DNA from: Palsa-1447 sp964414785
GTDB lineage: Bacteria > Verrucomicrobiota > Verrucomicrobiia > Opitutales > Opitutaceae
Direction: 5' to 3'
Assembly: GCA_964414785.1 (NCBI GenBank)
Contig: CAYPXZ010000004.1
Span: forward strand, 1 to 64,000
Length of the DNA stretch: 64,000 nucleotides
Shown here one piece after another: positions 8,677-17,152 of this stretch (positions are counted from its first letter, which is position 1; each line of letters starts with the position of its first letter). The notes under the pieces were generated by a model that saw nothing but the letters and a program-made list of their open reading frames with translations, did no database searches and had not been told where the DNA came from. The position numbers and the translations under genes were made by a program.

Positions 8677-9675
8677 ATGAAGCCGATTCGCCTGGCCGCA
8701 TTGATCGCAGTGGTAGCCGTGGCGCTTGGATTGTGGCTGTGGCTCGGCCGAGGGCCGGCGGCGGCCCGGCATGAGCTGGTCCTGAGCGGCAACGTCGACA
8801 TCCGGCAGGTGCAGCTTGCCTTCTATGGGAGCGAGCGGATCGCCGCCGTGGCCGTGCAGGAGGGCGACCATGTCGTCAAGGGGCAGGTTCTCGCCTCGCT
8901 GGAGACGGCGCGGCTCGAGGCCACGGCCGCGCAGCGCAAGGCCCAGCTGTCCGCGCAGCGCGAGGTCCTGCGCCGGCTGGTGGCCGGCAACCGGCCCGAG
9001 GATATCCGCAAGGCCCAGGCGGACCTTGACGCCGCGGCGGCCAACCTGCGCAACGCGGAGCTGACCTCGGACCGCGTCTTCAACCTGGTCTCCCAGAGGG
9101 CGACCACGCCGCAGGCCTCCGACGACGCCCGCGCCGCGCTGGACGTCGCCCGGGCCCGCAACGCGGCAGCCCAGGAAGTCCTCGCCCTGATGAAGCTCGG
9201 GCCGCGCGAGGAGGACATCGCGGCCGCAACCGCGAACCTGGAGGGCTATCAGGCCCAGCTCGACCTGGCCCGCCGGGACCTGGCCGACGCGGACTTGAAG
9301 GCCCCGGACAACGGGATCGTCGAGGACCGCATCCTGGAGCCGGGCGACATGGCCTCGCCGCAGAAACCCGTGCTGACCCTCGCTCTCGACGACCCCCTCT
9401 GGGTCCGCGTCTACGTTGCGGAGACCGACCTGCCCCGGATCCGGCCGGGCATGAAGGCGTCGGTGACGACCGACGGCTATCCCGGCCAGAAGTACGAGGG
9501 CTGGGTCGGGTTCATCTCCCCCACCGCCGAGTTCACCCCCAAGTCCGTCGAAACCTCCGAGGTCCGGACCAAGCTCGTCTACCAGATGCGCGTCTTCGTG
9601 CGCAACCCGAAGGGCGAGCTGCGCCTCGGCATGCCGGCCGTGGTGACCCTGCCGCTCGACCAGGGGCAGCCGTGA
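8677..9675 (+). CDS. ybhG: HlyD-family periplasmic adaptor (YbhG-type)
   Basis: A 332-residue membrane-fusion protein. An N-terminal signal anchor (IRLAALIAVVAVALGLWLWL) precedes a split biotinyl-lipoyl domain (EGDHVVKGQVLASLE ... LKAPDNGIVEDRILEPGD) separated by a long Ala/Arg-rich coiled-coil hairpin (about residues 90-205), and a C-terminal beta-barrel. It links an inner-membrane ABC exporter to an outer-membrane channel. The stop overlaps the GTG of the ATPase gene (GTGA), and the gene order adaptor-ATPase-permease-permease is that of ybhGFSR. No TolC homologue is in the window, so the outer channel is encoded elsewhere. Confidence 0.9.
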   Translation: MKPIRLAALIAVVAVALGLWLWLGRGPAAARHELVLSGNVDIRQVQLAFYGSERIAAVAVQEGDHVVKGQVLASLETARLEATAAQRKAQLSAQREVLRRLVAGNRPEDIRKAQADLDAAAANLRNAELTSDRVFNLVSQRATTPQASDDARAALDVARARNAAAQEVLALMKLGPREEDIAAATANLEGYQAQLDLARRDLADADLKAPDNGIVEDRILEPGDMASPQKPVLTLALDDPLWVRVYVAETDLPRIRPGMKASVTTDGYPGQKYEGWVGFISPTAEFTPKSVETSEVRTKLVYQMRVFVRNPKGELRLGMPAVVTLPLDQGQP

Positions 9676-11438
9676 TCCCCGGGGCCGAGGCCGTCCTCGG
9701 GCTGCGCGACGTGCGCAAGGGATTCGTCGCCGGCGGGCGCACCGTGACGGCGCTGCGCGGGGTGAGCCTGTCCGTGCGCCAGGGCTGCGTCACCGGGCTG
9801 ATTGGCCCGGACGGTGCCGGCAAGACGACCCTCATGCGCCTGGCGGTCGGGCTCCTCGCGCCGGACGGGGGCAGGGTCACGGTGCTCGGCCACGACGTCG
9901 CCGAGGAGTCGCACGCCGTGCAGGCCAGCGTCGGCTACATGCCCCAGCGGTTCGGGCTCTATGAGGACCTGACGGTGGGCGAGAACCTGGATCTTTATGC
10001 GGACCTGCAGGGCGTCCCTCCCGCCGAACGCCCCGCGCGCTACGCGGAGCTGATGCGCATGACCGGGCTCGCGCGCTTCACGGCCCGCCTCGCCGGGAAG
10101 CTGTCGGGGGGCATGAAGCAGAAGCTCGGCCTTGCCTGCACCCTGGTGCGCCCCCCGAGGCTCCTCCTCCTGGACGAGCCGACCGTGGGCGTCGACCCGG
10201 TCTCGCGCAGGGAGCTCTGGCAGATCGTCTACGGGCTCGTGAGCCGAGAATCGATGACCGTCCTGCTGAGCACGGCGTACCTCGACGAGGCTCAGCGCTG
10301 CGACGAGGTCGTCCTCCTTCACGAGGGCGAGATCCTCGGCCAGGGCAAGCCGGCGGATTTCCAGGAGCCGTTGCGAGGAAGGACATTTGCCGTTTCCGCG
10401 CCCGCCGGAAACAAACGCACCCTGCAAAAGGCGCTCTCCGCGGCCCCGGGCGTGCTCGACGCCGTGATCCAGGCGGACTGCGTGCGCGTCGTCACGGACG
10501 CCGCCGGGAAGCCCCCGACCGTGCCCGCCGGCGCGGAGGCCTCGGCGATCCGTCCCGTCGAGCCCCGCCTCGAGGACGCGTTCGTGGCGCTCCTCAGGGA
10601 AAAGCGCGGGACCGAGGGCGGGAGGGCCGTGCACGCCCTGCCGCCCGGGAGAGCCACGGCACCCGTCGCCCGGCGGGAGGGGCCCGCGGTCGAGGTTCAC
10701 GGCGTCAACCGAAAGTTCGGCGACTTCTACGCCGTCCGGGACGTCACGTTCGAGGTGGCCGCGGGCGAGGTCTTCGGGCTCCTGGGGCCGAACGGCGCCG
10801 GGAAATCCACGCTGTTCCGGATCCTGTGCGGGCTCCTGCCCCCCACCTCGGGCACCCTGCGGGTGGCTGGGCTCGACCTGCGCCATGCCGCGGCCGCGGC
10901 CCGCTCGAGGATCGGCTACATGTCCCAGCGGTTCTCCCTGTACGGCAACCTGAGCGTGCGGGAGAACCTCCGGTTCTTCAGCAGCGCGTACAACCTTTCC
11001 GGGGCGCGCCAGCGCGAACGGACCGAGTGGGCGCTCGAGCAGTTCGAGCTGGCACCGCTCTCCGAGGCGACGAGCCAGGACCTGTCCCTGGGCTACAAGC
11101 AGCGGCTCGCGATGGCCTGCGCCCTCATGCACGAGCCCGACATCCTCTTCCTGGACGAGCCGACCTCGGGCGTCGATCCCCTGGCCCGACGCGAATTCTG
11201 GAGCCGGATCAACGCGCTCGCGCAGAGCGGAGTCACGATCATGGTGACGACGCACTTCATGGAGGAGGCGGAGTACTGCGACAGGCTTGCGATCATGGCC
11301 GAAGGCGAGGTGCTGGCCCTGGGCGTCCCCTCCGAGATCAAGCGGGGCCAGCGCTCCGAGGGCCGTCCCGAGCCGACGATGGAGGAGGCCTTCATCGCGC
11401 TGATCGAGGAACGGGGCCGGAAGGCCCCCGCGGCATGA
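9672..11438 (+). CDS. ybhF: Double-ATPase ABC exporter subunit (YbhF-type)
   Basis: A 588-residue protein containing two fused nucleotide-binding domains. NBD1: Walker A GPDGAGKTT, signature LSGGMKQKLGLAC, Walker B LLLLDEPTVGVDP. NBD2: Walker A GPNGAGKST, signature LSLGYKQRLAMAC, Walker B ILFLDEPTSGVDP. A linker around residues 240-335 separates them. The second signature has LSLGY rather than LSGGQ, as in other YbhF-type proteins. It powers the two ABC-2 permeases encoded next; YbhFSR-type systems export drugs or cations, but the substrate here is unknown. It overlaps the adaptor by GTGA and the first permease by ATGA. Confidence 0.92.
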   Translation: MIPGAEAVLGLRDVRKGFVAGGRTVTALRGVSLSVRQGCVTGLIGPDGAGKTTLMRLAVGLLAPDGGRVTVLGHDVAEESHAVQASVGYMPQRFGLYEDLTVGENLDLYADLQGVPPAERPARYAELMRMTGLARFTARLAGKLSGGMKQKLGLACTLVRPPRLLLLDEPTVGVDPVSRRELWQIVYGLVSRESMTVLLSTAYLDEAQRCDEVVLLHEGEILGQGKPADFQEPLRGRTFAVSAPAGNKRTLQKALSAAPGVLDAVIQADCVRVVTDAAGKPPTVPAGAEASAIRPVEPRLEDAFVALLREKRGTEGGRAVHALPPGRATAPVARREGPAVEVHGVNRKFGDFYAVRDVTFEVAAGEVFGLLGPNGAGKSTLFRILCGLLPPTSGTLRVAGLDLRHAAAAARSRIGYMSQRFSLYGNLSVRENLRFFSSAYNLSGARQRERTEWALEQFELAPLSEATSQDLSLGYKQRLAMACALMHEPDILFLDEPTSGVDPLARREFWSRINALAQSGVTIMVTTHFMEEAEYCDRLAIMAEGEVLALGVPSEIKRGQRSEGRPEPTMEEAFIALIEERGRKAPAA

Positions 11439-12559
11439 GCGCGGCGTCCCGCATGCGCCTTCGCGGGCTCGTCCGCAAGGAGTTCTGCCAGATCCTTCGG
11501 GACCCGAGCAGCATCGCGATCGCGTTCCTGATGCCGGTCTTTCTCCTGCTCATCTTCGGCTACGGCATCTCGCTCGACGCCGAGCACGTGCCGATCGCCG
11601 TCGTCGTCGAGCAGCCCGACGCCGACACGGCCGGCCTTGCGGCGCGATTCGCCGGCTCGCGCTACTTCGCCCCCGTGTTCATGCACGACATGGGCGAGGC
11701 CGAGGGGGAGCTCCGGGCCATGCGCGTGAACGCGATCGTGCACGTGCAGTCGGACTTCGCGAGCCGCCTGCGCAGGAGCGACGGCGCGCCCATTCAGCTC
11801 ATCGTCAACGGCACCGATGCCAATACCGCGCGCCTCATGATCGGCTATGTGCAGGGCGTCTGGCAGGGGTGGCTCGGGAAGCGCGCCATGGAGCGGGGGT
11901 CGCGCCTCGGGGCGCCCCTTGCGATCGACCAGCGTGTCTGGTTCAACAGCGAGCTGCGGAGCCGCAACTACCTCGTTCCCGGGCTGATCGCGATCATCAT
12001 GACGCTGATCGGGGCGCTCCTGACGGCGCTCGTGATGGCCCGGGAGTGGGAGCGGGGCACGATGGAGGCCCTCATGGTGACCCCGGTCACGATGGGCGAG
12101 GTGCTGCTCGGAAAGGTGTTGCCCTACTTCCTCCTGGGCCTCGGCGGTATGGCCGTGTCGGTCGCGATGGGCCTGTGGCTCTTCGGGGTGCCGCTGATGG
12201 GATCCCCGTGGCTCCTCTTCGCGGTCTCCTCGCTCTTCCTCCTCGCCGCGCTGGGCATGGGGCTTCTCATCTCGACGGCCACCCGGAGCCAGTTCCTGGC
12301 CGGCATGGTCGCCATCATCACGACCTTCCTGCCGGCCTTCCTCCTGTCGGGGTTCATCTTCGACATCGGCAGCATGCCCCTTTTAGTCCAGGCGATCACC
12401 CGGATCCTGCCCGCGCGCTACTTCGTGGCGTCGCTCCAGACGCTCTTCCTGGCCGGCAACGTCTGGTCGGTCATTCTCCCCAATGCCGCGGCCCTCGCCG
12501 TGTTCGCGGCTGTGTTCCTCGGCGCCAGCCGTCGGATGATGCGCAAGCGCCTCGACTAG
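11435..12559 (+). CDS. ybhS: ABC-2 type permease (YbhS-type)
   Basis: A 374-residue inner-membrane permease of the ABC-2 family. One N-terminal TM (SIAIAFLMPVFLLLIFGYG) is followed by a large periplasmic domain (about 45-180) and five C-terminal TM segments. The conserved LVMAREWERGTMEALMVTPV coupling region and LPARYFVASLQTLFLAG segment are typical. The ATG overlaps the ATPase stop (ATGA), and the next permease starts immediately after its TAG. It pairs with the next gene as a heterodimeric channel. Confidence 0.92.
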   Translation: MSAASRMRLRGLVRKEFCQILRDPSSIAIAFLMPVFLLLIFGYGISLDAEHVPIAVVVEQPDADTAGLAARFAGSRYFAPVFMHDMGEAEGELRAMRVNAIVHVQSDFASRLRRSDGAPIQLIVNGTDANTARLMIGYVQGVWQGWLGKRAMERGSRLGAPLAIDQRVWFNSELRSRNYLVPGLIAIIMTLIGALLTALVMAREWERGTMEALMVTPVTMGEVLLGKVLPYFLLGLGGMAVSVAMGLWLFGVPLMGSPWLLFAVSSLFLLAALGMGLLISTATRSQFLAGMVAIITTFLPAFLLSGFIFDIGSMPLLVQAITRILPARYFVASLQTLFLAGNVWSVILPNAAALAVFAAVFLGASRRMMRKRLD

Positions 12560-13675
12560 GTGGACGCCATGGTAAAGCGCATCTACGCATTGATGATCAA
12601 GGAGTTCCTTGCCCTCATGAAGGACAAGCGAAGCCGCATCGTCGTCATCATCCCGCCCCTGGTCCAACTGCTCGTATTCGGCTACGCAGCCACGTTCGAC
12701 CTGAACCACATCCCCATTGCCGTCTACAACGAGGACGCCGGCCCCGCGGCCCGGGACCTCGTGGCCCGCTTCACGGGGTCAACCAACTTCCAGCAGGTCG
12801 CGACCCTGACAGGCGAGGCGCAGATCGGCCCCCTCGTGGACAGCCGCAGGGTCCTGATGGTCCTCCACATCGGCCCGCAGTTCAGCCGCGAGCTCTCCGC
12901 CGGCCGCGCCGGTCCGGTCCAGGTGATCGTCGACGGGCGCAATTCCAACACGGCGGCCATCCTCCTTGGCTACGTCTCGACGATCGCCGCCGACTATAGC
13001 GCCGACTGGATTCGCCGCTCCGGCGGCGCGGCCGGCGCCCGCCTCGAGGTGCGGGCCTGGTTCAACCCGAACCTCGAGAGCCGCTGGTTCCTCGTGCCCG
13101 GGATCGTGGGGCTCCTGACGCTCCTGGTCACGACGCTCGTGACCTCCCTCTCAGTCGCCCGCGAGCGCGAGCAGGGCACGTTCGACCAGCTCCTGGTGAC
13201 GCCGCTTCGGCCGGTGGAGATCCTCCTCGGCAAGGCCCTTCCGGGGTTCATCATCGGCTTTGTCGAGATGACGGCGATCGTCCTGATCGCGACCCTCTGG
13301 TTCCACGTGCCGCTGCGCGGGGAGGTGGCGACGCTCTACGTCGGGCTCTTCTTCTTCCTCTTCTCGTCGATCGGCGTCGGCCTGATGGTGTCGTCCCTCG
13401 CCGTCACGCAGCAGCAGGGACTTCTCGGCGCGTTCCTCTTCCTCGTGCCGTCCGTCATGCTCTCCGGGTTCGCGACCCCGATCGCGAACATGCCGTTCTG
13501 GATGCAGCGCCTGACGCTGGTCAACCCCATGCGCTATTTCCTCGTGATCATCCGGGGGGTCTTCCTGCAGGGGACGCCCTTCCACCTGCTCGTGGGGCAG
13601 TTCTGGCCGATGGCGGTGATCGGGCTCGTCAACCTGACCGTCGCGGGGTTCCTCTTCCGGCGGAGGCTGTACTAG
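12560..13675 (+). CDS. ybhR: ABC-2 type permease (YbhR-type)
   Basis: A 371-residue paralogue of the preceding permease with the same plan: one N-terminal TM (RIVVIIPPLVQLLVFGYAA), a periplasmic domain, and five C-terminal TMs with SVAREREQGTFDQLLVTPLRP and NPMRYFLVIIRGVFLQG. GTG 12560 abuts the previous TAG; the ATG at 12569, three codons later, is an equally possible start. It is the last gene of the efflux operon and is followed within 35 bp by a perfect 13-bp-stem terminator. Confidence 0.92.
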   Translation: MDAMVKRIYALMIKEFLALMKDKRSRIVVIIPPLVQLLVFGYAATFDLNHIPIAVYNEDAGPAARDLVARFTGSTNFQQVATLTGEAQIGPLVDSRRVLMVLHIGPQFSRELSAGRAGPVQVIVDGRNSNTAAILLGYVSTIAADYSADWIRRSGGAAGARLEVRAWFNPNLESRWFLVPGIVGLLTLLVTTLVTSLSVAREREQGTFDQLLVTPLRPVEILLGKALPGFIIGFVEMTAIVLIATLWFHVPLRGEVATLYVGLFFFLFSSIGVGLMVSSLAVTQQQGLLGAFLFLVPSVMLSGFATPIANMPFWMQRLTLVNPMRYFLVIIRGVFLQGTPFHLLVGQFWPMAVIGLVNLTVAGFLFRRRLY

Positions 13676-13709
13676 CCGCCCGCGCGGGCCCCTGCCCTCT
13701 ACAGACAAG

Positions 13710-13741
13710 AAAGCCCGCGCCCTGGCAGGGGCGCGGGCTTT
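13710..13741. terminator. Bidirectional rho-independent terminator
   Basis: A perfect 13-bp stem (AAAGCCCGCGCCC, 13710-13722, with its complement at 13729-13741) closes a 6-base loop TGGCAG. The stem ends in AAA/TTT on both strands, so it can terminate both the plus-strand efflux operon and the convergent minus-strand porin gene, whose stop codons flank it at 13675 and 13757. Confidence 0.9.
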
Positions 13742-13756
13742 GCGGACCGGGAGGAC

Positions 13757-14992
13757 TTAGAAGAGGATGCCGGTCTCGATCGCGAAACGGGTCTGCGAGG
13801 TGCTCGTCCCCGAGCTCCCGAAGACGGATCCTCTCGTCGTGGACGACGCCCCGACGAACGAGATCTCGCCGCGCGTGAAGAAGATCCCCGACTGGTAGGT
13901 GGGAGTGATCGTGAAGGACCAGGCCTTGCTTCCGACGCCGTAGAGCAGGTTGACCGAGCCGTCCGTCGTGCTGCCCGAGGACGAGATGTCCTCCAGGCGG
14001 GCCGACAGGTTCCAGCTCGTGTTCGGAACCGCGTAGTTGACCAGGACGCCGAAGCCGCTCGTGGAGGTGGCCTTGCCGATTCCGATGCTGGTGCCCGAGG
14101 CGGTGTCCGCGTACTGGCCGTACGCCTGAGCGATCCAGGGGCCGGACGTGAAGGAATAGATCAGGTTCCAGATCTGCTTGTCGTTGTTCTGGTAGATCGG
14201 TGTGGCGGAGGCGCCGTAGTCCGTCGTGCCAAAGTTGCCGCCGAACACGAGCGCCAGCGTGTTGGACGAGTTGATGGTCCAGGCCGCCGAGGCGGAGCCC
14301 CAGTTGTAGCGGTTCGAGTAGAACCCGTCGTTCCAGGACGCCGAGAGGGCCAGGGGGCCCGCGGTGTAGTTGGCCTGCACGCCGCGGCTGACGAGCGGCT
14401 CCTGGTTCCAGAGGAGTCCTCTCGAGATGTTCATGTTCTCATACGTGAACCCGTACTCGGCGCCGATCAGGGTCGGCAGCTTGCCGGCCTCGATCGAGAA
14501 GTTGCCGTTCACGTATTTGAGGAAACCCTGGGGAAGCGGCCCGAAGAGCGCGGTCCCGGTAGGCCCGGACCTCGTGTAAGGGACGCCGACGGTCGGGAAC
14601 GAATAGGTGCCCGCCTGGACGAAGAACTGGAAGGCCCCGTCAACCTTCTGCACGAAGACCTGGGCGTTGCTCAGGTCGGCAAAGCCGCTTTTCTGGCCGG
14701 CAAAGGAGGGCGAGTCGCCGAGGGCGATCGCAGAGATGACTCCCGAGACATAGATCTTCCCAAAATCCGGAATGTCGAAACTCTCCGGCTTCACGTTGAC
14801 CGCCAGCGGTCCCTCCATGGCGGGCGTGGAAACCGGCGACGTGGGCGCCGCTGCGGGCGCTGCAGCCGCCGGGGCCGCCGCTGCGGCAGGCGCCGCGGGT
14901 GCGGTGGCGGGTGTCGGTGCGGTCTGGGCGTTCGCTGTCACTGCGCAGATTGAGAGCGCGCAGACGTACAGGGGATACAGTTTCTTATTCAT
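13757..14992 (-). CDS. Outer-membrane beta-barrel porin (BBP2-like)
   Basis: A 411-residue outer-membrane protein. A signal peptide (cleavage after ANA-Q near residue 22) is followed by an Ala/Pro-rich low-complexity linker (about 24-58) and a Gly/Ser/aromatic-rich beta-barrel ending in Phe (ETGILF). The IYVSGVISAIALGDS start of the barrel and the QVFVQKVDGAFQFFVQAGTY strand resemble the BBP2/putative porin family, which is common in Verrucomicrobiota and Planctomycetota. Solute specificity is unknown. It ends against a bidirectional terminator and has a 265-bp upstream region that holds an 11-bp tandem repeat resembling an OmpR/PhoB-class operator. Confidence 0.82.
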   Translation of the reverse strand: MNKKLYPLYVCALSICAVTANAQTAPTPATAPAAPAAAAAPAAAAPAAAPTSPVSTPAMEGPLAVNVKPESFDIPDFGKIYVSGVISAIALGDSPSFAGQKSGFADLSNAQVFVQKVDGAFQFFVQAGTYSFPTVGVPYTRSGPTGTALFGPLPQGFLKYVNGNFSIEAGKLPTLIGAEYGFTYENMNISRGLLWNQEPLVSRGVQANYTAGPLALSASWNDGFYSNRYNWGSASAAWTINSSNTLALVFGGNFGTTDYGASATPIYQNNDKQIWNLIYSFTSGPWIAQAYGQYADTASGTSIGIGKATSTSGFGVLVNYAVPNTSWNLSARLEDISSSGSTTDGSVNLLYGVGSKAWSFTITPTYQSGIFFTRGEISFVGASSTTRGSVFGSSGTSTSQTRFAIETGILF

Positions 14993-15190
14993 ACGGTTGT
15001 TGGGCAGTAGGGATGTTGTTTGAAGCGGCGGTCGTAGTTCAAACCGCGCTCGCAGACGGATAGCAGCATTGATGCCATCCTCGAAATCGCCCCCGAATTT
15101 TCACCCGTTAAGCCGCTTTGCCAGCTATACTAACGTCTTCGCCCCTGATTTAGCGCCGCCGTAACCCCTAATCCGGGCAAAACGCCCCGT

Positions 15191-15212
15191 TTCTTAATGT
15201 TTTCTTAATCTT
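15191..15212. promoter_or_regulatory. Tandem 11-bp direct repeat, PhoP/PhoB-type operator candidate
   Basis: TTCTTAATGTT and TTCTTAATCTT lie head to tail with one mismatch. Read on the minus strand they contain TTAAGA-N5-TTAAGA, i.e. hexamers repeating every 11 bp, the arrangement bound by OmpR/PhoB-family regulators (compare the TTAACA-N5-TTAACA of Bacillus PhoP). It lies about 200 bp upstream of the porin start, in an AT-rich patch of an otherwise GC-rich genome. No regulator is assigned. Confidence 0.45.
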
Positions 15213-15229
15213 TTTCGGGTCCTGGCCCC

Positions 15230-15253
15230 GCCCCAAAGGGGCCCCTCAGGGGC
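15230..15253. repeat. Two overlapping palindromes after the kinase gene
   Basis: GCCCCAAAGGGGC (15230-15242) and GCCCCTCAGGGGC (15241-15253) overlap by two bases and begin 5 bp beyond the kinase stop codon. They can form adjacent hairpins in the 3' end of the kinase transcript. There is no T-run after them on the minus strand, so a classical terminator is not supported; transcript end protection or an attenuating structure is possible. Confidence 0.45.
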
Positions 15254-15257
15254 TCGC

Positions 15258-17075
15258 CTAGTGGTGCTTGCGGGAAAGGAGTACGAACAGCGCGAAGAAG
15301 AGCGCGATCTGGAAAAGGACAATCACCGCTATCATGAGCGCCGTGTGGCTCTTGGCCTTCCACGGCTGCGGAGCACGCAGCCTCTGGTCGCGGTGGGTGA
15401 TCTCGACCTTGTCCAGATGGTCCAGGTCCTGCTTCATCTCCACAGCCGACTGGTAGCGCTTCTTCGGGTCGCGCTCCAGGGCATGCAGGATCACCTCCTC
15501 GATCGCAGGATTGAGCTCGGGGTTTATTTTTCGCGGGGCCTCCGGGTCGCCCGTGACGCGGGCGTTCATGACGATGTAGGGGCTCTCGCCCTGGAAGGGT
15601 GTGGAGCCCGTCACCAGCTCGTAGAGGATGGCGCCCAGGCTGTAGATGTCGCTCCTGTGGTCGCCCCTCTTGCCGCGGACCTGCTCGGGGGAGATGTAGT
15701 CGGGTGTGCCCAAGGCCGGGGTCAGTCCGACAAAGGTGAGGCGCCGGGCCGTCTCGACCCGCGCGATTCCGAAGTCGAACAGCCTCAGGCTGCCGTCCTT
15801 GCAGACCATGATGTTCTGCGGCTTCAGGTCGCGGTGGGCGATCCCGTTCTGGTGAAGGTACTCGAGCGCGTCGCAGATCTGGCTCCCGTAGGCGACGGCC
15901 TCGCCCTCGGAGAGTGTCTTCCTCTTCGTGATGACCTCGGCGAGCGTCTTCCCCTCGAGGAACTCCATGACGAGGTAGGGCCGGCTCTTCGGACCCTCCA
16001 CCTTCACGACCTTGAGGATCGCGGGGTGGTTGAGCCTGGCGCCGATCTCCTCCTCGCGCTGGAAGCGCTCGAAGCCCGCCACGTCGCTCTCCAGCGCCAT
16101 GAGCGGGATCTTTATCGCGACGCTCTGGCCCGTCGTCTTGTCGGTGGCCCTGAAGATCGAGGCCATGTTGCTGCGGGCCACGAGGTCCGTGATCTCGAAG
16201 CGGCCGTCGAGGATCCTGCCCGGGCCGGGCTCGCTCGTCCCGGACGCGGCTGCCGCGGCGGCCACGACCGCCTTCCCGGGCTTCACGTCGGCGCCGAGGG
16301 AGGCGCGGGCGGTCTTCGCAACCTCCTCCCAGTTCCTCACCTCGATCAGCTGCAGGGTCACGTTGTCGTCGCTTCCGCGCTTCTGGGCGAGGGCGATCAG
16401 CTCCTTGCAGGCGTCGTAGGGGTGCGAGCGGCAGATGATCTCGCGCATCTCCTCGTCGAGGATGAACGCGTGGAGGCCGTCCGTGCACTGCAGCACGAAG
16501 TCGCCGTGATGGAGGAGCTGGGTCGCGAAGTCTGGCTGGCAGAAGGGCTCGGCGCCCACGCTGCGCGTCAGCTCGCTCCGATTGGGACTGGCCATCGCCT
16601 GGCGCTCCAGGATCATCCCGAGCTTGACCGGCACCGAGGTGGCCACGTGGTCGGTCGTCAGCCGGCGGATCGTCTTCTGGCGGATGAAATACGAGCGCGT
16701 GTCGCCGACATTGGCCACGCAAACGGCGCCGTCGCGGAACATGGAGCCCACGAGCGTCGTGGCCATCTTCCTGCCCTTGTACTCCGACAGCGACCTGTCG
16801 TGCACCTCCGAGCAGGCCGCCGTGAACATCCGGCGAAGAAGCGCGTAGGGCTTGACGTCCCCGGACGAAGCCTGGAACTCCCTCAATGCGGCGTCTACGG
16901 CCACGCGGCTCGCGACCTCGCCGTGCTCGTACCCACCCACCCCGTCGGCCAGGAGCGCCACGCTGCCCTGCTTCTCACGGGTCAGGGGGTCGGGCGACTC
17001 CCAGAAATCCATCCAGTCCTCATTTACGGGGCGAACGGGGCCTATTGAGGTGAGTCGGGCGTAGCGCAGACGCAT
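15258..17075 (-). CDS. PP2C phosphatase-Ser/Thr protein kinase fusion, membrane-anchored
   Basis: A 605-residue bifunctional signalling protein. Residues 1-245 are a PP2C-type phosphatase with metal-binding motifs ADGVGG (43-48), GDTR (124-127), TDG (198-200) and SDDN (235-238). Residues 290-555 are a Hanks-type kinase: Lys322 (VAIK), HRDLKPQN with Asp416, DFG with Asp434, GTPDYISPEQ, and SDIYSLG. The Gly-rich loop is degenerate (VARSNMASIFRATD), as is common in bacterial fused forms. A C-terminal TM (578-600, HTALMIAVIVLFQIALFFAL) anchors it with both domains cytoplasmic. Kinase and opposing phosphatase in one chain suggest self-limited signalling; targets are unknown. Confidence 0.92.
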   Translation of the reverse strand: MRLRYARLTSIGPVRPVNEDWMDFWESPDPLTREKQGSVALLADGVGGYEHGEVASRVAVDAALREFQASSGDVKPYALLRRMFTAACSEVHDRSLSEYKGRKMATTLVGSMFRDGAVCVANVGDTRSYFIRQKTIRRLTTDHVATSVPVKLGMILERQAMASPNRSELTRSVGAEPFCQPDFATQLLHHGDFVLQCTDGLHAFILDEEMREIICRSHPYDACKELIALAQKRGSDDNVTLQLIEVRNWEEVAKTARASLGADVKPGKAVVAAAAAASGTSEPGPGRILDGRFEITDLVARSNMASIFRATDKTTGQSVAIKIPLMALESDVAGFERFQREEEIGARLNHPAILKVVKVEGPKSRPYLVMEFLEGKTLAEVITKRKTLSEGEAVAYGSQICDALEYLHQNGIAHRDLKPQNIMVCKDGSLRLFDFGIARVETARRLTFVGLTPALGTPDYISPEQVRGKRGDHRSDIYSLGAILYELVTGSTPFQGESPYIVMNARVTGDPEAPRKINPELNPAIEEVILHALERDPKKRYQSAVEMKQDLDHLDKVEITHRDQRLRAPQPWKAKSHTALMIAVIVLFQIALFFALFVLLSRKHH

Positions 17076-17087
17076 GGGGTTGGCGGA

Positions 17088-17125
17088 AAGAAATGGCCCC
17101 GCTTGCTTGGCGCAGGCGGGGCCAT
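17088..17125 (-). terminator. Rho-independent terminator of the permease gene
   Basis: Read on the minus strand, a 10-bp perfect stem ATGGCCCCGC / GCGGGGCCAT (17116-17125 and 17093-17102) with a 13-base loop is followed by TTTCTTT. It lies 28 bp past the permease stop at 17153 and ends just upstream of the kinase start at 17075, so it separates the two transcription units. Confidence 0.85.
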
Positions 17126-17152
17126 GGAACTCTTTAGGACAGTCAGGTCAAA

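Noticed and set aside
13710..13741. Operator site for porin or efflux genes
   Set aside because: The perfect stem with AAA/TTT ends between two convergent stop codons is best read as a bidirectional terminator.
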